Assembly: GCF_040744945.1 (NCBI RefSeq)
Contig: NZ_CP160453.1
Location: 1,240,001 to 1,304,000 of the forward strand
Origin: Saccharothrix sp. HUAS TT1
GTDB taxonomy: Bacteria > Actinomycetota > Actinomycetes > Mycobacteriales > Pseudonocardiaceae
Reading direction: 5' to 3'
DNA: 64,000 bases
The notes beneath the pieces are model-generated. The model saw only the letters and a program-made list of their open reading frames with translations, had not been told where the DNA came from and ran no database searches. The position numbers were made by a program, and so were the translations under genes. This document shows, piece after piece, positions 56,154-63,786 of this stretch; the first letter of the stretch is position 1; each line of letters opens with the position of its first letter.

Positions 56154-56301
56154 GTCTTCTCCCCCTCTGTGCCGTGCAGCGCAGTGCCGCCGAATCCCGC
56201 GTGACTGCAACCATCATGTGCAGCCGATGCCGGGCGCGCAACCAGGGACGGACGATGAAACGTAGTGACTCGGAACTGCAACGAAATGCGCCCGAGCTGC
56301 A

Positions 56302-56349
56302 CGCGAGGAGCAACGTGATCCGTGTGAGAATCGACGGCGACTCCTCGCG
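56302..56349. repeat. 9-bp inverted repeat in the 56.2-56.5 kb intergenic region
   Basis: CGCGAGGAG (56302-56310) and CTCCTCGCG (56341-56349) with a 30-nt loop, inside a gene-free stretch 56154-56552 that otherwise holds only the control region of the glucanase gene. Confidence 0.5.
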
Positions 56350-56415
56350 ACCCCGCGTCGAGCATACGCCGAACACCCACCGACAACCCTGAAGAACGCG
56401 CCAGTCCGAACTTGC

Positions 56416-56454
56416 GCAAGTCACTGCAAGCAGTTCATCCGTCAACGCAAGCAG
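56416..56454. repeat. GCAAG direct repeats upstream of the glucanase promoter
   Basis: GCAAGTCA (56416), GCAAGCAG (56426) and GCAAGCAG (56447) are in the same orientation at 10- and 21-bp spacing, about two helical turns, 30-70 bp ahead of the -35. The arrangement resembles sites for SARP-type or other tandem-binding activators. Confidence 0.4.
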
Positions 56455-56486
56455 ACGACAGAAGCATGTAATTACCTGACAAGCTC

Positions 56487-56516
56487 TTGTGACTCGGCCC
56501 ACAGCCCGCCTAGGGT
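56487..56516 (+). promoter_or_regulatory. promoter of the glucanase gene
   Basis: TTGTGA (56487-56492) and TAGGGT (56511-56516) are 18 bp apart, giving a start near 56523 and a short leader before ATG 56553. Confidence 0.6.
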
Positions 56517-56552
56517 CTCCTCGCCCTGCCGACGCGAGAGAAACGAGTCCCC

Positions 56553-58556
56553 ATGGTGCGCAGCGGTGTCAGACGGTGGTTCACAGTCGTGCTGGCGGCG
56601 GCCGTGGGCCTCGGCGTGCCGGCGGCGGCCGACGCCGAGCCCGCGCGCACGCCCGCACCCGCGCCCGTCGTCACGCGGGCCGCGCTGGACCCGGCGCTGG
56701 TCGCCGGCCGGGGCGCGGACGTCGCCTTCGTGGAGCAGGAAGCGGAGAACGCCACCACGACCGGCACGGTCATCGGGCCCGACCGCACGGCCTACACGCT
56801 GCCGTCCGAGGCGTCCGGCCGGAAGGCGGTCCGGCTCGCGCCCGGCCAGCACGTCGAGTTCACCCTGCCGAAGGCCGCCAACGCGATCACCGTCCGCTAC
56901 AGCATCCCGGACGCGCCGAACGGCGGCGGCATCACCGCGCCGCTGGACGTCACGGTGAACGGCGGGCACCGCAGGACGATGACGCTCACCTCGCAGTACG
57001 CGTGGCTGTACAACCAGTACCCGTTCACCAACGACCCGAACGCCGACCTGCTGCACCCGGACTGGTGGATCACCGAGTGCGCCTGCGTGCCGTCGCAGAC
57101 CACGCCGACGCCGGTCGTCGCCAAGCCGTTCCGGCCGCACCACTTCTACGACGAGCAGCGCCTGAAGCTCGGGCGCACGCACCGCGCGGGCGACCGCGTC
57201 CGGCTCACCGCGCCGACCGGCACGAACGCCGCGTGGACCGTGATCGACCTGCTGGACTCCGAGCTGGTGGCCCCGCCGCGCGTCACCCCGGTCGCGGCCA
57301 ACGTGCTGCTGTTCGGCGCCGACCCGACCGGCCGGCGCGACTCGGCCGCCGCGTTCGACCGCGCCATCGCGTTCGCCAAGCGGCACCGGCTGCCGGTGTA
57401 CCTGCCGCCGGGGACGTTCCAGGTCAACCGGCACATCGTCGTGGACGACGTGACCATCGAGGGCGCGGGCAATTGGCACACCGTGGTCAGGGGCCGCGAG
57501 GTCGTCCTGCCCGCGCCCGCGCCGGACGGCTCCACGCGCACCGGCGTCGGCTTCTACGGCAAGCCGGCGGCCGAGGGCGGCAGCCGCAACGTCCACCTGC
57601 GCGGGTTCGCCATCCAGGGCGACGTGCGGGAGCGCGTGGACACCGACCAGGTCAACGGGATCGGCGGCGCGCTCAGCGACTCGACCGTCAGCGGCCTGCA
57701 CATCCAGCACACCAAGGTCGGGCTGTGGCTGGACGGGCCCATGTCGAACCTGTCCGTCACCGACAACGTCGTGGTGGACCAGGTCGCCGACGCGCTGAAC
57801 CTCCACACCGGAGTCACCGGGTCGGTGGTGCGCAACAACTTCGTCCGCAACACCGGTGACGACGGGCTGGCCATGTGGTCGGAGCACCAGCAGGACGTCG
57901 GCAACCGGTTCGAGCGCAACACCGTGCAGTCGCCCGTGCTGGCCAACGGGATCGCGCTGTACGGCGGCACGGACAACGCGCTGGTCGGCAACCTGGTCGC
58001 CGACCCGGTGCGCGAGGGCAGCGGCATCCAGCTCGGGTCGCGGTTCGGCGCGCAGCCGTTCACCGGGCAGGTGCTGATCACCGACAACACCACCGTGCGG
58101 GCCGGGACGTTCGAGCTGAACTGGCGGATCGGGCTCGGCGCGATCTGGTTCTACGCGCTGGAGCGGGACATCGACGCCGACGTGCGGGTGGTCGGCGCGC
58201 ACTTCCTGGACAGCACCTACAACGCGGTCGTGCTGGTCAGCGAGTGGTCGGTGAAGGACCAGCACTCCATCGAGAACGTGCACTTCAAGGGCGTCCGGGT
58301 GGACGGGACCGGCACGTCGGTGGTGAGCGCGCGGGCGTCCGGCTCGGCGACGTTCGAGGACGTGGACGCCCGCAACGTCGGCGCGGTGCCGGTGAACAAC
58401 TGCGGCTCGTTCAACTTCCCGGCCACCGGCTCGGAGTTCGCGCTGACCGACCTCGGCGGCAACGACGGCTGGCTCGCACCGTGGCTGCTGCCGAACACGA
58501 TCACGTGCGACGACCGCCCGACCGCCGTCCCGCCGCCGGCCCCGTCGCCCTGGTGA
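56553..58556 (+). CDS. secreted GH87 alpha-1,3-glucanase (mycodextranase-like)
   Basis: A 667-residue exported glycoside hydrolase. Signal peptide (about 1-28, ending ADA), then a CBM-like beta-sandwich (about 60-240; FVEQEAENATTTGTVIG, VRYSIPDAPNGGGI, AWLYNQYPFTNDPN, HHFYDEQRLKLGRT, TVIDLLDSELVAPP) and a right-handed beta-helix catalytic domain (about 250-620; NVLLFGADPTGRRDS, VDDVTIEGAGNW, RNNFVRNTGDDGLAMWSE) with the paired acidic residues expected of GH87. Such enzymes cut alpha-1,3-glucan of fungal cell walls, so a role in mycolysis is likely. Not linked to other carbohydrate genes. Confidence 0.88.
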   Translation: MVRSGVRRWFTVVLAAAVGLGVPAAADAEPARTPAPAPVVTRAALDPALVAGRGADVAFVEQEAENATTTGTVIGPDRTAYTLPSEASGRKAVRLAPGQHVEFTLPKAANAITVRYSIPDAPNGGGITAPLDVTVNGGHRRTMTLTSQYAWLYNQYPFTNDPNADLLHPDWWITECACVPSQTTPTPVVAKPFRPHHFYDEQRLKLGRTHRAGDRVRLTAPTGTNAAWTVIDLLDSELVAPPRVTPVAANVLLFGADPTGRRDSAAAFDRAIAFAKRHRLPVYLPPGTFQVNRHIVVDDVTIEGAGNWHTVVRGREVVLPAPAPDGSTRTGVGFYGKPAAEGGSRNVHLRGFAIQGDVRERVDTDQVNGIGGALSDSTVSGLHIQHTKVGLWLDGPMSNLSVTDNVVVDQVADALNLHTGVTGSVVRNNFVRNTGDDGLAMWSEHQQDVGNRFERNTVQSPVLANGIALYGGTDNALVGNLVADPVREGSGIQLGSRFGAQPFTGQVLITDNTTVRAGTFELNWRIGLGAIWFYALERDIDADVRVVGAHFLDSTYNAVVLVSEWSVKDQHSIENVHFKGVRVDGTGTSVVSARASGSATFEDVDARNVGAVPVNNCGSFNFPATGSEFALTDLGGNDGWLAPWLLPNTITCDDRPTAVPPPAPSPW

Positions 58557-58560
58557 ACCC

Positions 58561-58596
58561 GCGGTGCCGGCGGTGGGCGCCCACCGCCGGCACCGC
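58561..58596. terminator. perfect 36-bp palindrome terminator
   Basis: An 18-bp perfect stem with no spacer between arms, four bases after the glucanase stop; between convergent transcripts. Confidence 0.7.
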
Positions 58597-58689
58597 TACG
58601 GACCGTTCCCGGCTCGCGCCAGGAGCACCACGACGTGCCCGAGGCAGGTCAGCGCGCTGACCTCGGCATCGTGTCAAGGACCTTCGCCC

Positions 58690-59559
58690 TCAGCGCTCCC
58701 TCCCCGCGGACCGCAGCCTGGCCAGCGCCCGCCGTTGCGCGACCCGCACCGCGCCCGGCGTCGACCCGACCGCAGCGGCGGTCTCCTCGGTCGACAGGCC
58801 GGACACCACCCGGAGCAGGACCACCTCGCGCTGCTTCTCCGGCAGGGCCTCCAGCAGGGCGGCCACCCCACCCCGCAGCACCCGCTCCCCCGGGTCCTCG
58901 CCGGCCGCTTCGTCCGGCACGACGGGCACGGGCGTCTCCGGATCGCGGGCCGCGGCCCGACGGGCGCTCGCGACCCGGCGCGCCGCGATCCCGTGGACGA
59001 AGGCGAGGAAGGGCCTGCCCTGCCCGTGGTAGCCGGGCAGGGCTTCCAGCAGGGCCAGGCACACGTCCTGCGCCAGGTCGTCCGCGCAGACGCCGGTCGC
59101 GCCACCGCGTTCGACGCGGACGCGGACGTACCGCAGGACCAGGGGCCGGACCTCCCGGAGCAGGTCCTCGACCGCGCGGCGATCACCGGCCACGGCCCGT
59201 TCCACGTAGTGCTCCAGACCGTGCCGCGGATCGGCGCGCGCCCCCTCGGGCGGGTCTCCGCTGCCGGGCATCCGCAGGACCTCCGCCCGCCATTCCGGAG
59301 GCCTGGGCGCCAGCGGGGACTTGGGCGCCGGCAGGGGTTTGAGCGCCAACGCCCCCGTGACCGCGCTCGCCGCCCCCCGCGCCAGGTCCCGCTCGCGCCG
59401 GGCGGACCGGAGGTCGACCACCGCCCGCCGCTTGACGGTGGTCAACATCCCCTCGACGTCGAGGACCCGGCCGGTCGCCAGGGTCAGGTCCCCGCTGGCC
59501 GCGGCCAGCCAGCTGTCGAACCCGTCCTCGCCGTCCGACCGATCGGTCTTGCCGTTCAC
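58690..59559 (-). CDS. ECF sigma factor (ShbA/SigD-like) with an N-terminal extension
   Basis: A 289-residue reading frame. Residues from about 110 form an ECF sigma factor: region 2 (VERAVAGDRRAVEDLL ... VCADDLAQDVCLALLEAL) and region 4 (LPEKQREVVLLRVVSGLSTEETAAAVGSTPGAVRVAQRRALARL), closest in style to ShbA/SigD. Residues 1-95 are an unrelated helical piece (MLTTVKRRAVVDLRSARRERDLARG...). GTG at 59559 has GGAGG and lies 13 nt after the other sigma gene. An in-frame ATG at 59271 with GGAGG eight bases ahead would give a 193-residue sigma factor alone. Fusion or dual start is unresolved. Confidence 0.8.
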   Translation of the reverse strand: MNGKTDRSDGEDGFDSWLAAASGDLTLATGRVLDVEGMLTTVKRRAVVDLRSARRERDLARGAASAVTGALALKPLPAPKSPLAPRPPEWRAEVLRMPGSGDPPEGARADPRHGLEHYVERAVAGDRRAVEDLLREVRPLVLRYVRVRVERGGATGVCADDLAQDVCLALLEALPGYHGQGRPFLAFVHGIAARRVASARRAAARDPETPVPVVPDEAAGEDPGERVLRGGVAALLEALPEKQREVVLLRVVSGLSTEETAAAVGSTPGAVRVAQRRALARLRSAGRER

Positions 59560-59572
59560 CGCAGTCCTCCTC

Positions 59573-60061
59573 TCACCGCGTCCTGGTCGCGAATCGGGCT
59601 TTGAGCGCGTTGCGCGCGTGGCGCAGGTTGGACCGCACCGTCGTGGGGGACGTGTCGAGGTGGTCGGCGATCTCCAGGTAGTCGAACCCGTCGAGGTGCC
59701 ACGCCAGCACCAGCCGCTGCCGGTCCGGCAACGACGCCAACGCCTCCAGCAACCGCTCGTGCTCCTCCCCCAGGGTGACGACGTCCGGGTCGTGGTGGGT
59801 GGACACCGTCCAGCCACCCGAAACAGCCCGCAACACCCCCTCCTGAGCACGTGCGCTCTCCACGATCGCCGCGCGGTACGCCACCGTGCGCACCCACGCC
59901 CGCGGCGACCGCAGCCCGCTCCACTCCTGGTACGCCCTGGTCATCGCTTCCTGCGCCGCGTCCTTGCTCTGCTCCACCCCGAACCCCGCCCGCCTCACGA
60001 ACGCCACGAGCGGCGCCAGCTGCCGACGGAAGAACTCGTCGAATTCCCCGCTGCTCCCCAC
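59573..60061 (-). CDS. ECF sigma factor
   Basis: A 162-residue ECF (SigE-like) sigma factor: region 2 DEFFRRQLAPLVAFVRRAGFGVEQSKDAAQEAMTRAY-type motifs and the RSPRAWVRTVAYR helix, region 4 LPDRQRLVLAWHLDGFDYLEIADHLDTSPTTVRSNLRHARNAL. GTG at 60061. It is immediately followed by a second sigma gene on the same strand and preceded by a small membrane protein, which could be the anti-sigma or sensor for one of them. No classical ZAS anti-sigma is recognised. Confidence 0.87.
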   Translation of the reverse strand: MGSSGEFDEFFRRQLAPLVAFVRRAGFGVEQSKDAAQEAMTRAYQEWSGLRSPRAWVRTVAYRAAIVESARAQEGVLRAVSGGWTVSTHHDPDVVTLGEEHERLLEALASLPDRQRLVLAWHLDGFDYLEIADHLDTSPTTVRSNLRHARNALKARFATRTR

Positions 60062-60151
60062 GTCCCCCGCCTCTCTCCCGACAGGGAGGAAGAGCGGCGG
60101 GGGACGGCCGACGTGCAGGGACTCACCCGATCGAGCTACAAACCCCTCCGC

Positions 60152-60373
60152 CTACAAGCCCTTCCGCTCACCGCGGAGCACCGCGACCGCCAGCAGGACG
60201 ACGACCACCGCTCCGACCACCGTCACGGTGAGGGACCTGGTGCTGAGGTAGAGGCCCCCGAACCCGACGCTGATCACGTTCACCAAGATCGAAACTGTGG
60301 AAACGGCACCCGAGGGACGTCCGGGCACGTGGTCGGCGGCAGGCGGCTGAGGAGAAGGAAGCTGCTCATCCAT
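60152..60373 (-). CDS. small two-helix membrane protein upstream of the sigma factors
   Basis: A 73-residue protein: a short cytoplasmic Pro-rich N-terminus (MDEQLPSPQPPAADHVPG) and two hydrophobic helices (about 23-40 and 47-64) ending in basic RGERKGL. ATG at 60373 chosen; ribosome binding site weak. Its position ahead of two ECF sigma genes suggests a membrane partner, which is inference only. Confidence 0.5.
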   Translation of the reverse strand: MDEQLPSPQPPAADHVPGRPSGAVSTVSILVNVISVGFGGLYLSTRSLTVTVVGAVVVVLLAVAVLRGERKGL

Positions 60374-60484
60374 ACCCCCGAGTGCGACGAGACCCCTCCG
60401 CCGTGCAAACAGGGTGCGGAACACGGTGCGGGCGCGTCACGATGACCTCCGCGTAAGCGGTTCCGTCATCGTGAGGGGGACGAC

Positions 60485-61336
60485 GTGCAGGCGGCGCACT
60501 ACAGCTGGGACAGCTCGGTCCCCAACCACAAGCTGCCGCGGGTGGGCGACGTGATCGTGCTGTGGGACAAGGAGGTCCTGCTGGGCGCCTCGGTGATCGA
60601 GAAGATCGTCACCGGCGAGGAGGAGAAGGCCCTCCACCGCTGCCCGCACTGCGGCAGGGCGAGCATCAAGTTCCGCAAGACCGAGGACCCGGCCTACCGG
60701 TGCTACAAGTGCACCGGCACGTTCGAGGAGGTGGAGACCACCAAGGGGGTCGTCACCACCTACCGGTCCCACCACGACGTCGCCTGGGTGGACCTCGCGG
60801 GAGAGCTGACCGGTGACCGGCTGCGCGGGCTGTGCACGCTGCCGAAGTCGCAGCTCAGCATCCGCCAGCTCGACTACCCGAGGTTCCGGGACGCCGTGCG
60901 GGCGGCGCCCGGCCGACCGAGCCTTTCGCCGGTCGAGGCGGCCCTGGCCACCAAGCTGGTGGGCGGCCACACCACGGCCGTCGTGCGGGTCCGGCGAGGG
61001 CAGGCCGCGTTCCGCAACCGGCTGCTGGCGGAGTACGGCGACACGTGCGCGTTCACCGGCCCCACGCCGCACGCCGCGCTCGAAGGAGCCCACCTGACCA
61101 GCTTCGCCGCCGACGGTCGGCACCACGACCAGGGCGGGCTCCTGCTCCGGCGCGACGTGCACCGCCTCTTCGACCTCGGCCACCTCGCCGTGCACCCGCA
61201 GCGGCACACCATCGACGTCTCCGGGACCGTCGCCGACTACCCGGAGTACCGCAGGCTCCAGGACGAGGAGCTGCACGTGGACCTGACGGAGCGCCAAGCG
61301 GGCTGGATCGCCAAGCACTGGACCATGCACCGATGA
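60485..61336 (+). CDS. HNH endonuclease with zinc ribbon and PUA/EVE-like N-terminus
   Basis: A 283-residue probable nuclease. N-terminal region (about 14-40, LPRVGDVIVLWDKEVLLGASVIEKI) resembles PUA-like/EVE folds that read modified bases; residues 53-78 hold a zinc ribbon (CPHCG, CYKC); the C-terminal HNH_2-like domain has CAFTGPTPHAALEGAHLTSFA and LLLRRDVHRLFDLGHLAVHP with the catalytic His/Asn/His set. GTG at 60485 has GAGGGG ahead. Architectures of this sort are seen in modification-dependent restriction systems; target unknown. Confidence 0.7.
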   Translation: MQAAHYSWDSSVPNHKLPRVGDVIVLWDKEVLLGASVIEKIVTGEEEKALHRCPHCGRASIKFRKTEDPAYRCYKCTGTFEEVETTKGVVTTYRSHHDVAWVDLAGELTGDRLRGLCTLPKSQLSIRQLDYPRFRDAVRAAPGRPSLSPVEAALATKLVGGHTTAVVRVRRGQAAFRNRLLAEYGDTCAFTGPTPHAALEGAHLTSFAADGRHHDQGGLLLRRDVHRLFDLGHLAVHPQRHTIDVSGTVADYPEYRRLQDEELHVDLTERQAGWIAKHWTMHR

Positions 61337-61429
61337 TCGATTCCCGCACTGTTTCAACAGGACGGGTGAATTTCAGACACACGATCCGGGACTGTCCGGG
61401 CTCGCGGTGACGGGCTGACAATTCTGCCC

Positions 61430-63346
61430 ATGGCAGGAAGATCCGACGCGGACGTCGCGGCCGGCGTCCTGGTCGTGGGCGCCGGGATGGCCGGGCTCGT
61501 CGCGGCGCGGGCGTTGCGCGAGCTCGGCCACCCCGTCACCGTCCTGGAGGCGCGCGACCGCGTCGGCGGGCGGATCTGGACCGACGAGGACGGGGTCGAC
61601 CTCGGCGCGCACTGGATCCACGGCACGGACGGCAACCCGATCACCGAGCTGGTCGAGGACCTGGGCATCCCCTACAGCTACGTGGGCGGCGACAGCTCCT
61701 ACACCGGCGGCTTCGACAGCCTGGACCTGTTCGGCGCGGACCACCGCCTGGCGAACCACCGGCACAAGAGCCGCACCCTGCGGCTGGCCGACGACGTGCT
61801 GCACGAGCTGGAGCGGCGGGCCGCCGTGGCGCGCAAGGAGCAGCACCCGGACACCCCGCTCGGCGAGGCCGTCCGGCAGGTGCTCGCCGAGCGCCGGCTG
61901 ACGCCCGAGGACGAGCAGGCGGTCCGCTACCACCTCAACGTGATCCTGCGCGAGGACGTCGCCGAGGACCCGGACAAGCTGTCCCTGAAGTTCTGGGAGG
62001 ACGGCTACCTGGTCTACGGCTACGGCGACAGCACCCTGCACCAGGGCTACCAGTCGGTGGTCGACGCCCTGGCCGAGGGGCTGGACGTCAGGACGGGCCA
62101 CGTCGTCACCGGGGTCGACACCACCGCCGGGCCGGTGCGCGTCACCACCGACCGGGGCGACTTCGAGGCGGACAAGGTGCTGGTGACCGTGCCGCTCGGG
62201 GTGCTCAAGGCCGACGTGGTGCGCTTCGAGCCCCCGCTGCCCGAGGCGAAGCGGTCGGCGATCGCCCGGCTGGGCTTCGGCACCCTCAACAAGATCGCCC
62301 TGCACTACCGCGAGCCGTTCTGGCCGAGGGACCAGTACGTCTTCGGCTACCTGTGCCGCGACACGGACCGCTACCCGACGGTCGTCATCAGCATGTGGAA
62401 GTCCCACGGCAAGCCGGTGCTGGTGATGCTGCTCGGCGCGTCGCTCGGCCGTGAGGCGGAGACCTGGTCCGACGAGGACGTCACCGCCTACGCGACCACC
62501 GTCGTCAAGGACATCTTCGGCGCCGGCGCGCCCGAGCCCGAGCGCATCTCGCGCACCGCGTGGGCCGGCGACCCGTTCTCCTTCGGCTCCTACACCTGCA
62601 TCGGCGTCGACGCGTCGGCCAAGGACATCGCCACGCTCGCCGAACCGGTCGGCGACCGGCTGTTCTTCGCCGGCGAGGGCACCAACCCCTACCACTGGGG
62701 CTGCGTGCACAGCGCCTACGAGACCGGCCGCCGCGAAGCCGCGCGGATCAGCGGGGACTCCACCGTCTACACCCCGCCGAGCGCCGGCACGTCCCGCCGC
62801 CGGTCGCGCGACAACGACCGGGTGCTGCGCTTCGCGCGGATGCGGATGACGCACATCGCCGAGCGCGAGCTGGCCGAGCGGGTTGCGTGCCTGCGGCAGG
62901 GCGTCGACCCCCACGGCGTGCGGCTGTTCGCGTCGCTGGGCGACCCGGAGCTGGAAACGCTCGCCTCGATGTTCGACGAGATCCCCTTCGCGACGGGTGA
63001 CTCCCTCTGCCGGGAGGACGAGGCCGCGCACGGCGTGTTCCTCGTCGCGAGCGGTGAGGTGGAGGTGGACTTCGGCGGCATCTACGAACGCGCGGTGCTG
63101 GGCCGGGGCGCCCTGCTCGGCCACCACGACCTGTTCTTCAAGGCCCGCACCACGTCCGTCACGGCGCTCAGCGACGACGTCGTGGTGCTCTACCTGGACC
63201 ACTACCGGTACCAGAGCTTCCTGTACGCCTTCCCCGAGGTGCTGATGCTCATGATGTCGGACCTGGTCACGCGGTGGGAGCAACTGGAGAGCGCCCTCGG
63301 TTCGGCAACCCTGCCCACCGCCCGGAGGGACACGGGCGCGGCCTAG
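61430..63346 (+). CDS. flavin amine oxidase fused to a cyclic-nucleotide-binding-like domain
   Basis: A 638-residue fusion. Residues 12-450 are a flavin monoamine/polyamine oxidase: FAD loop VVGAGMAGLVAA at 15, EARDRVGGR at 40, and the C-terminal GEGTNPYHWGCVHSAYETGRREA FAD motif near 425. After an Arg-rich linker, residues 500-605 form a CNB-fold domain (LFASLGDPELETLASMFDEIPF, GDSLCREDEAAHGVFLVASGEVEV, RTTSVTALSDDVVVLYLD). The phosphate-binding cassette is degenerate (LGHHDLFF instead of FGE...). A GACAAT -10-like site lies seven bases before ATG 61430. Unusual regulated oxidase; substrate and ligand unknown. Confidence 0.85.
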   Translation: MAGRSDADVAAGVLVVGAGMAGLVAARALRELGHPVTVLEARDRVGGRIWTDEDGVDLGAHWIHGTDGNPITELVEDLGIPYSYVGGDSSYTGGFDSLDLFGADHRLANHRHKSRTLRLADDVLHELERRAAVARKEQHPDTPLGEAVRQVLAERRLTPEDEQAVRYHLNVILREDVAEDPDKLSLKFWEDGYLVYGYGDSTLHQGYQSVVDALAEGLDVRTGHVVTGVDTTAGPVRVTTDRGDFEADKVLVTVPLGVLKADVVRFEPPLPEAKRSAIARLGFGTLNKIALHYREPFWPRDQYVFGYLCRDTDRYPTVVISMWKSHGKPVLVMLLGASLGREAETWSDEDVTAYATTVVKDIFGAGAPEPERISRTAWAGDPFSFGSYTCIGVDASAKDIATLAEPVGDRLFFAGEGTNPYHWGCVHSAYETGRREAARISGDSTVYTPPSAGTSRRRSRDNDRVLRFARMRMTHIAERELAERVACLRQGVDPHGVRLFASLGDPELETLASMFDEIPFATGDSLCREDEAAHGVFLVASGEVEVDFGGIYERAVLGRGALLGHHDLFFKARTTSVTALSDDVVVLYLDHYRYQSFLYAFPEVLMLMMSDLVTRWEQLESALGSATLPTARRDTGAA

Positions 63347-63405
63347 TCGCTCAGGACGGCAGCCATTCGCCGGGCAACAACGACTCCACCAGACCGGCAC
63401 ACGCA

Positions 63406-63443
63406 ATCAGGGCCTCGTTCCATTCCTGGAAGGAGGCCCTGAT
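63406..63443 (-). terminator. terminator of tRNA-Arg(ACG)
   Basis: Perfect 11-bp stem (63406-63416 with 63433-63443) beginning 15 bases beyond the tRNA 3' end. Confidence 0.65.
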
Positions 63444-63457
63444 CCGTACTGCCCTGG

Positions 63458-63530
63458 TGCGCTCGGCAGGATTCGAACCTGCAACCTTCTGATCCGTAGT
63501 CAGATGCTCTATCCGTTGAGCTACGAGCGC
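63458..63530 (-). tRNA. tRNA-Arg (anticodon ACG)
   Basis: 73-nt tRNA: acceptor GCGCTCG pairs with CGAGCGC, anticodon loop CTACGGA (ACG), T-loop GGTTCGAATCC. Substrate of the TadA deaminase encoded at 35666. CCA is not encoded. Confidence 0.96.
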
Positions 63531-63546
63531 ATCGTTCTTCAGTTGT

Positions 63547-63566
63547 CACCCGGCCGAGACCGGGTG
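63547..63566 (-). terminator. terminator of tRNA-Ser(GCT)
   Basis: CACCCGG-N6-CCGGGTG hairpin between the two tRNA genes. Confidence 0.5.
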
Positions 63567-63569
63567 TTG

Positions 63570-63659
63570 CGGAGGCTCCGGGATTTGAACCCGGGATGGG
63601 CGATAAACCCAAACCGCATTAGCAGTGCGGCGCCATAGACCAGACTAGGCGAAGCCTCC
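63570..63659 (-). tRNA. tRNA-Ser (anticodon GCT)
   Basis: 90-nt class II tRNA: acceptor GGAGGCT pairs with AGCCTCC, anticodon loop CTGCTAA (GCT, reads AGC/AGU), long variable arm, T-loop GGTTCAAATCC. On the minus strand TTGACC and TAATCT upstream (short 14-nt spacing) may be its promoter. Confidence 0.96.
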
Positions 63660-63714
63660 CGGAGCCCTCGGCTACGACGCATAGATTACACATGCCCCCG
63701 CCGGTCAAGCAAAA

Positions 63715-63774
63715 CGCCCCCCTCCTAACTGCATCCGGCCTGGTCAAGGGGGGTGCAGTTGGGGCAGGGGGGCG
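63715..63774. terminator. terminator of the acetoacetyl-CoA synthetase gene
   Basis: Two-part hairpin: CGCCCCCC (63715-63722) pairs with GGGGGGCG (63767-63774) and AACTGCA pairs with TGCAGTT inside. Confidence 0.6.
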
Positions 63775-63786
63775 TCTTGAGGGGGG

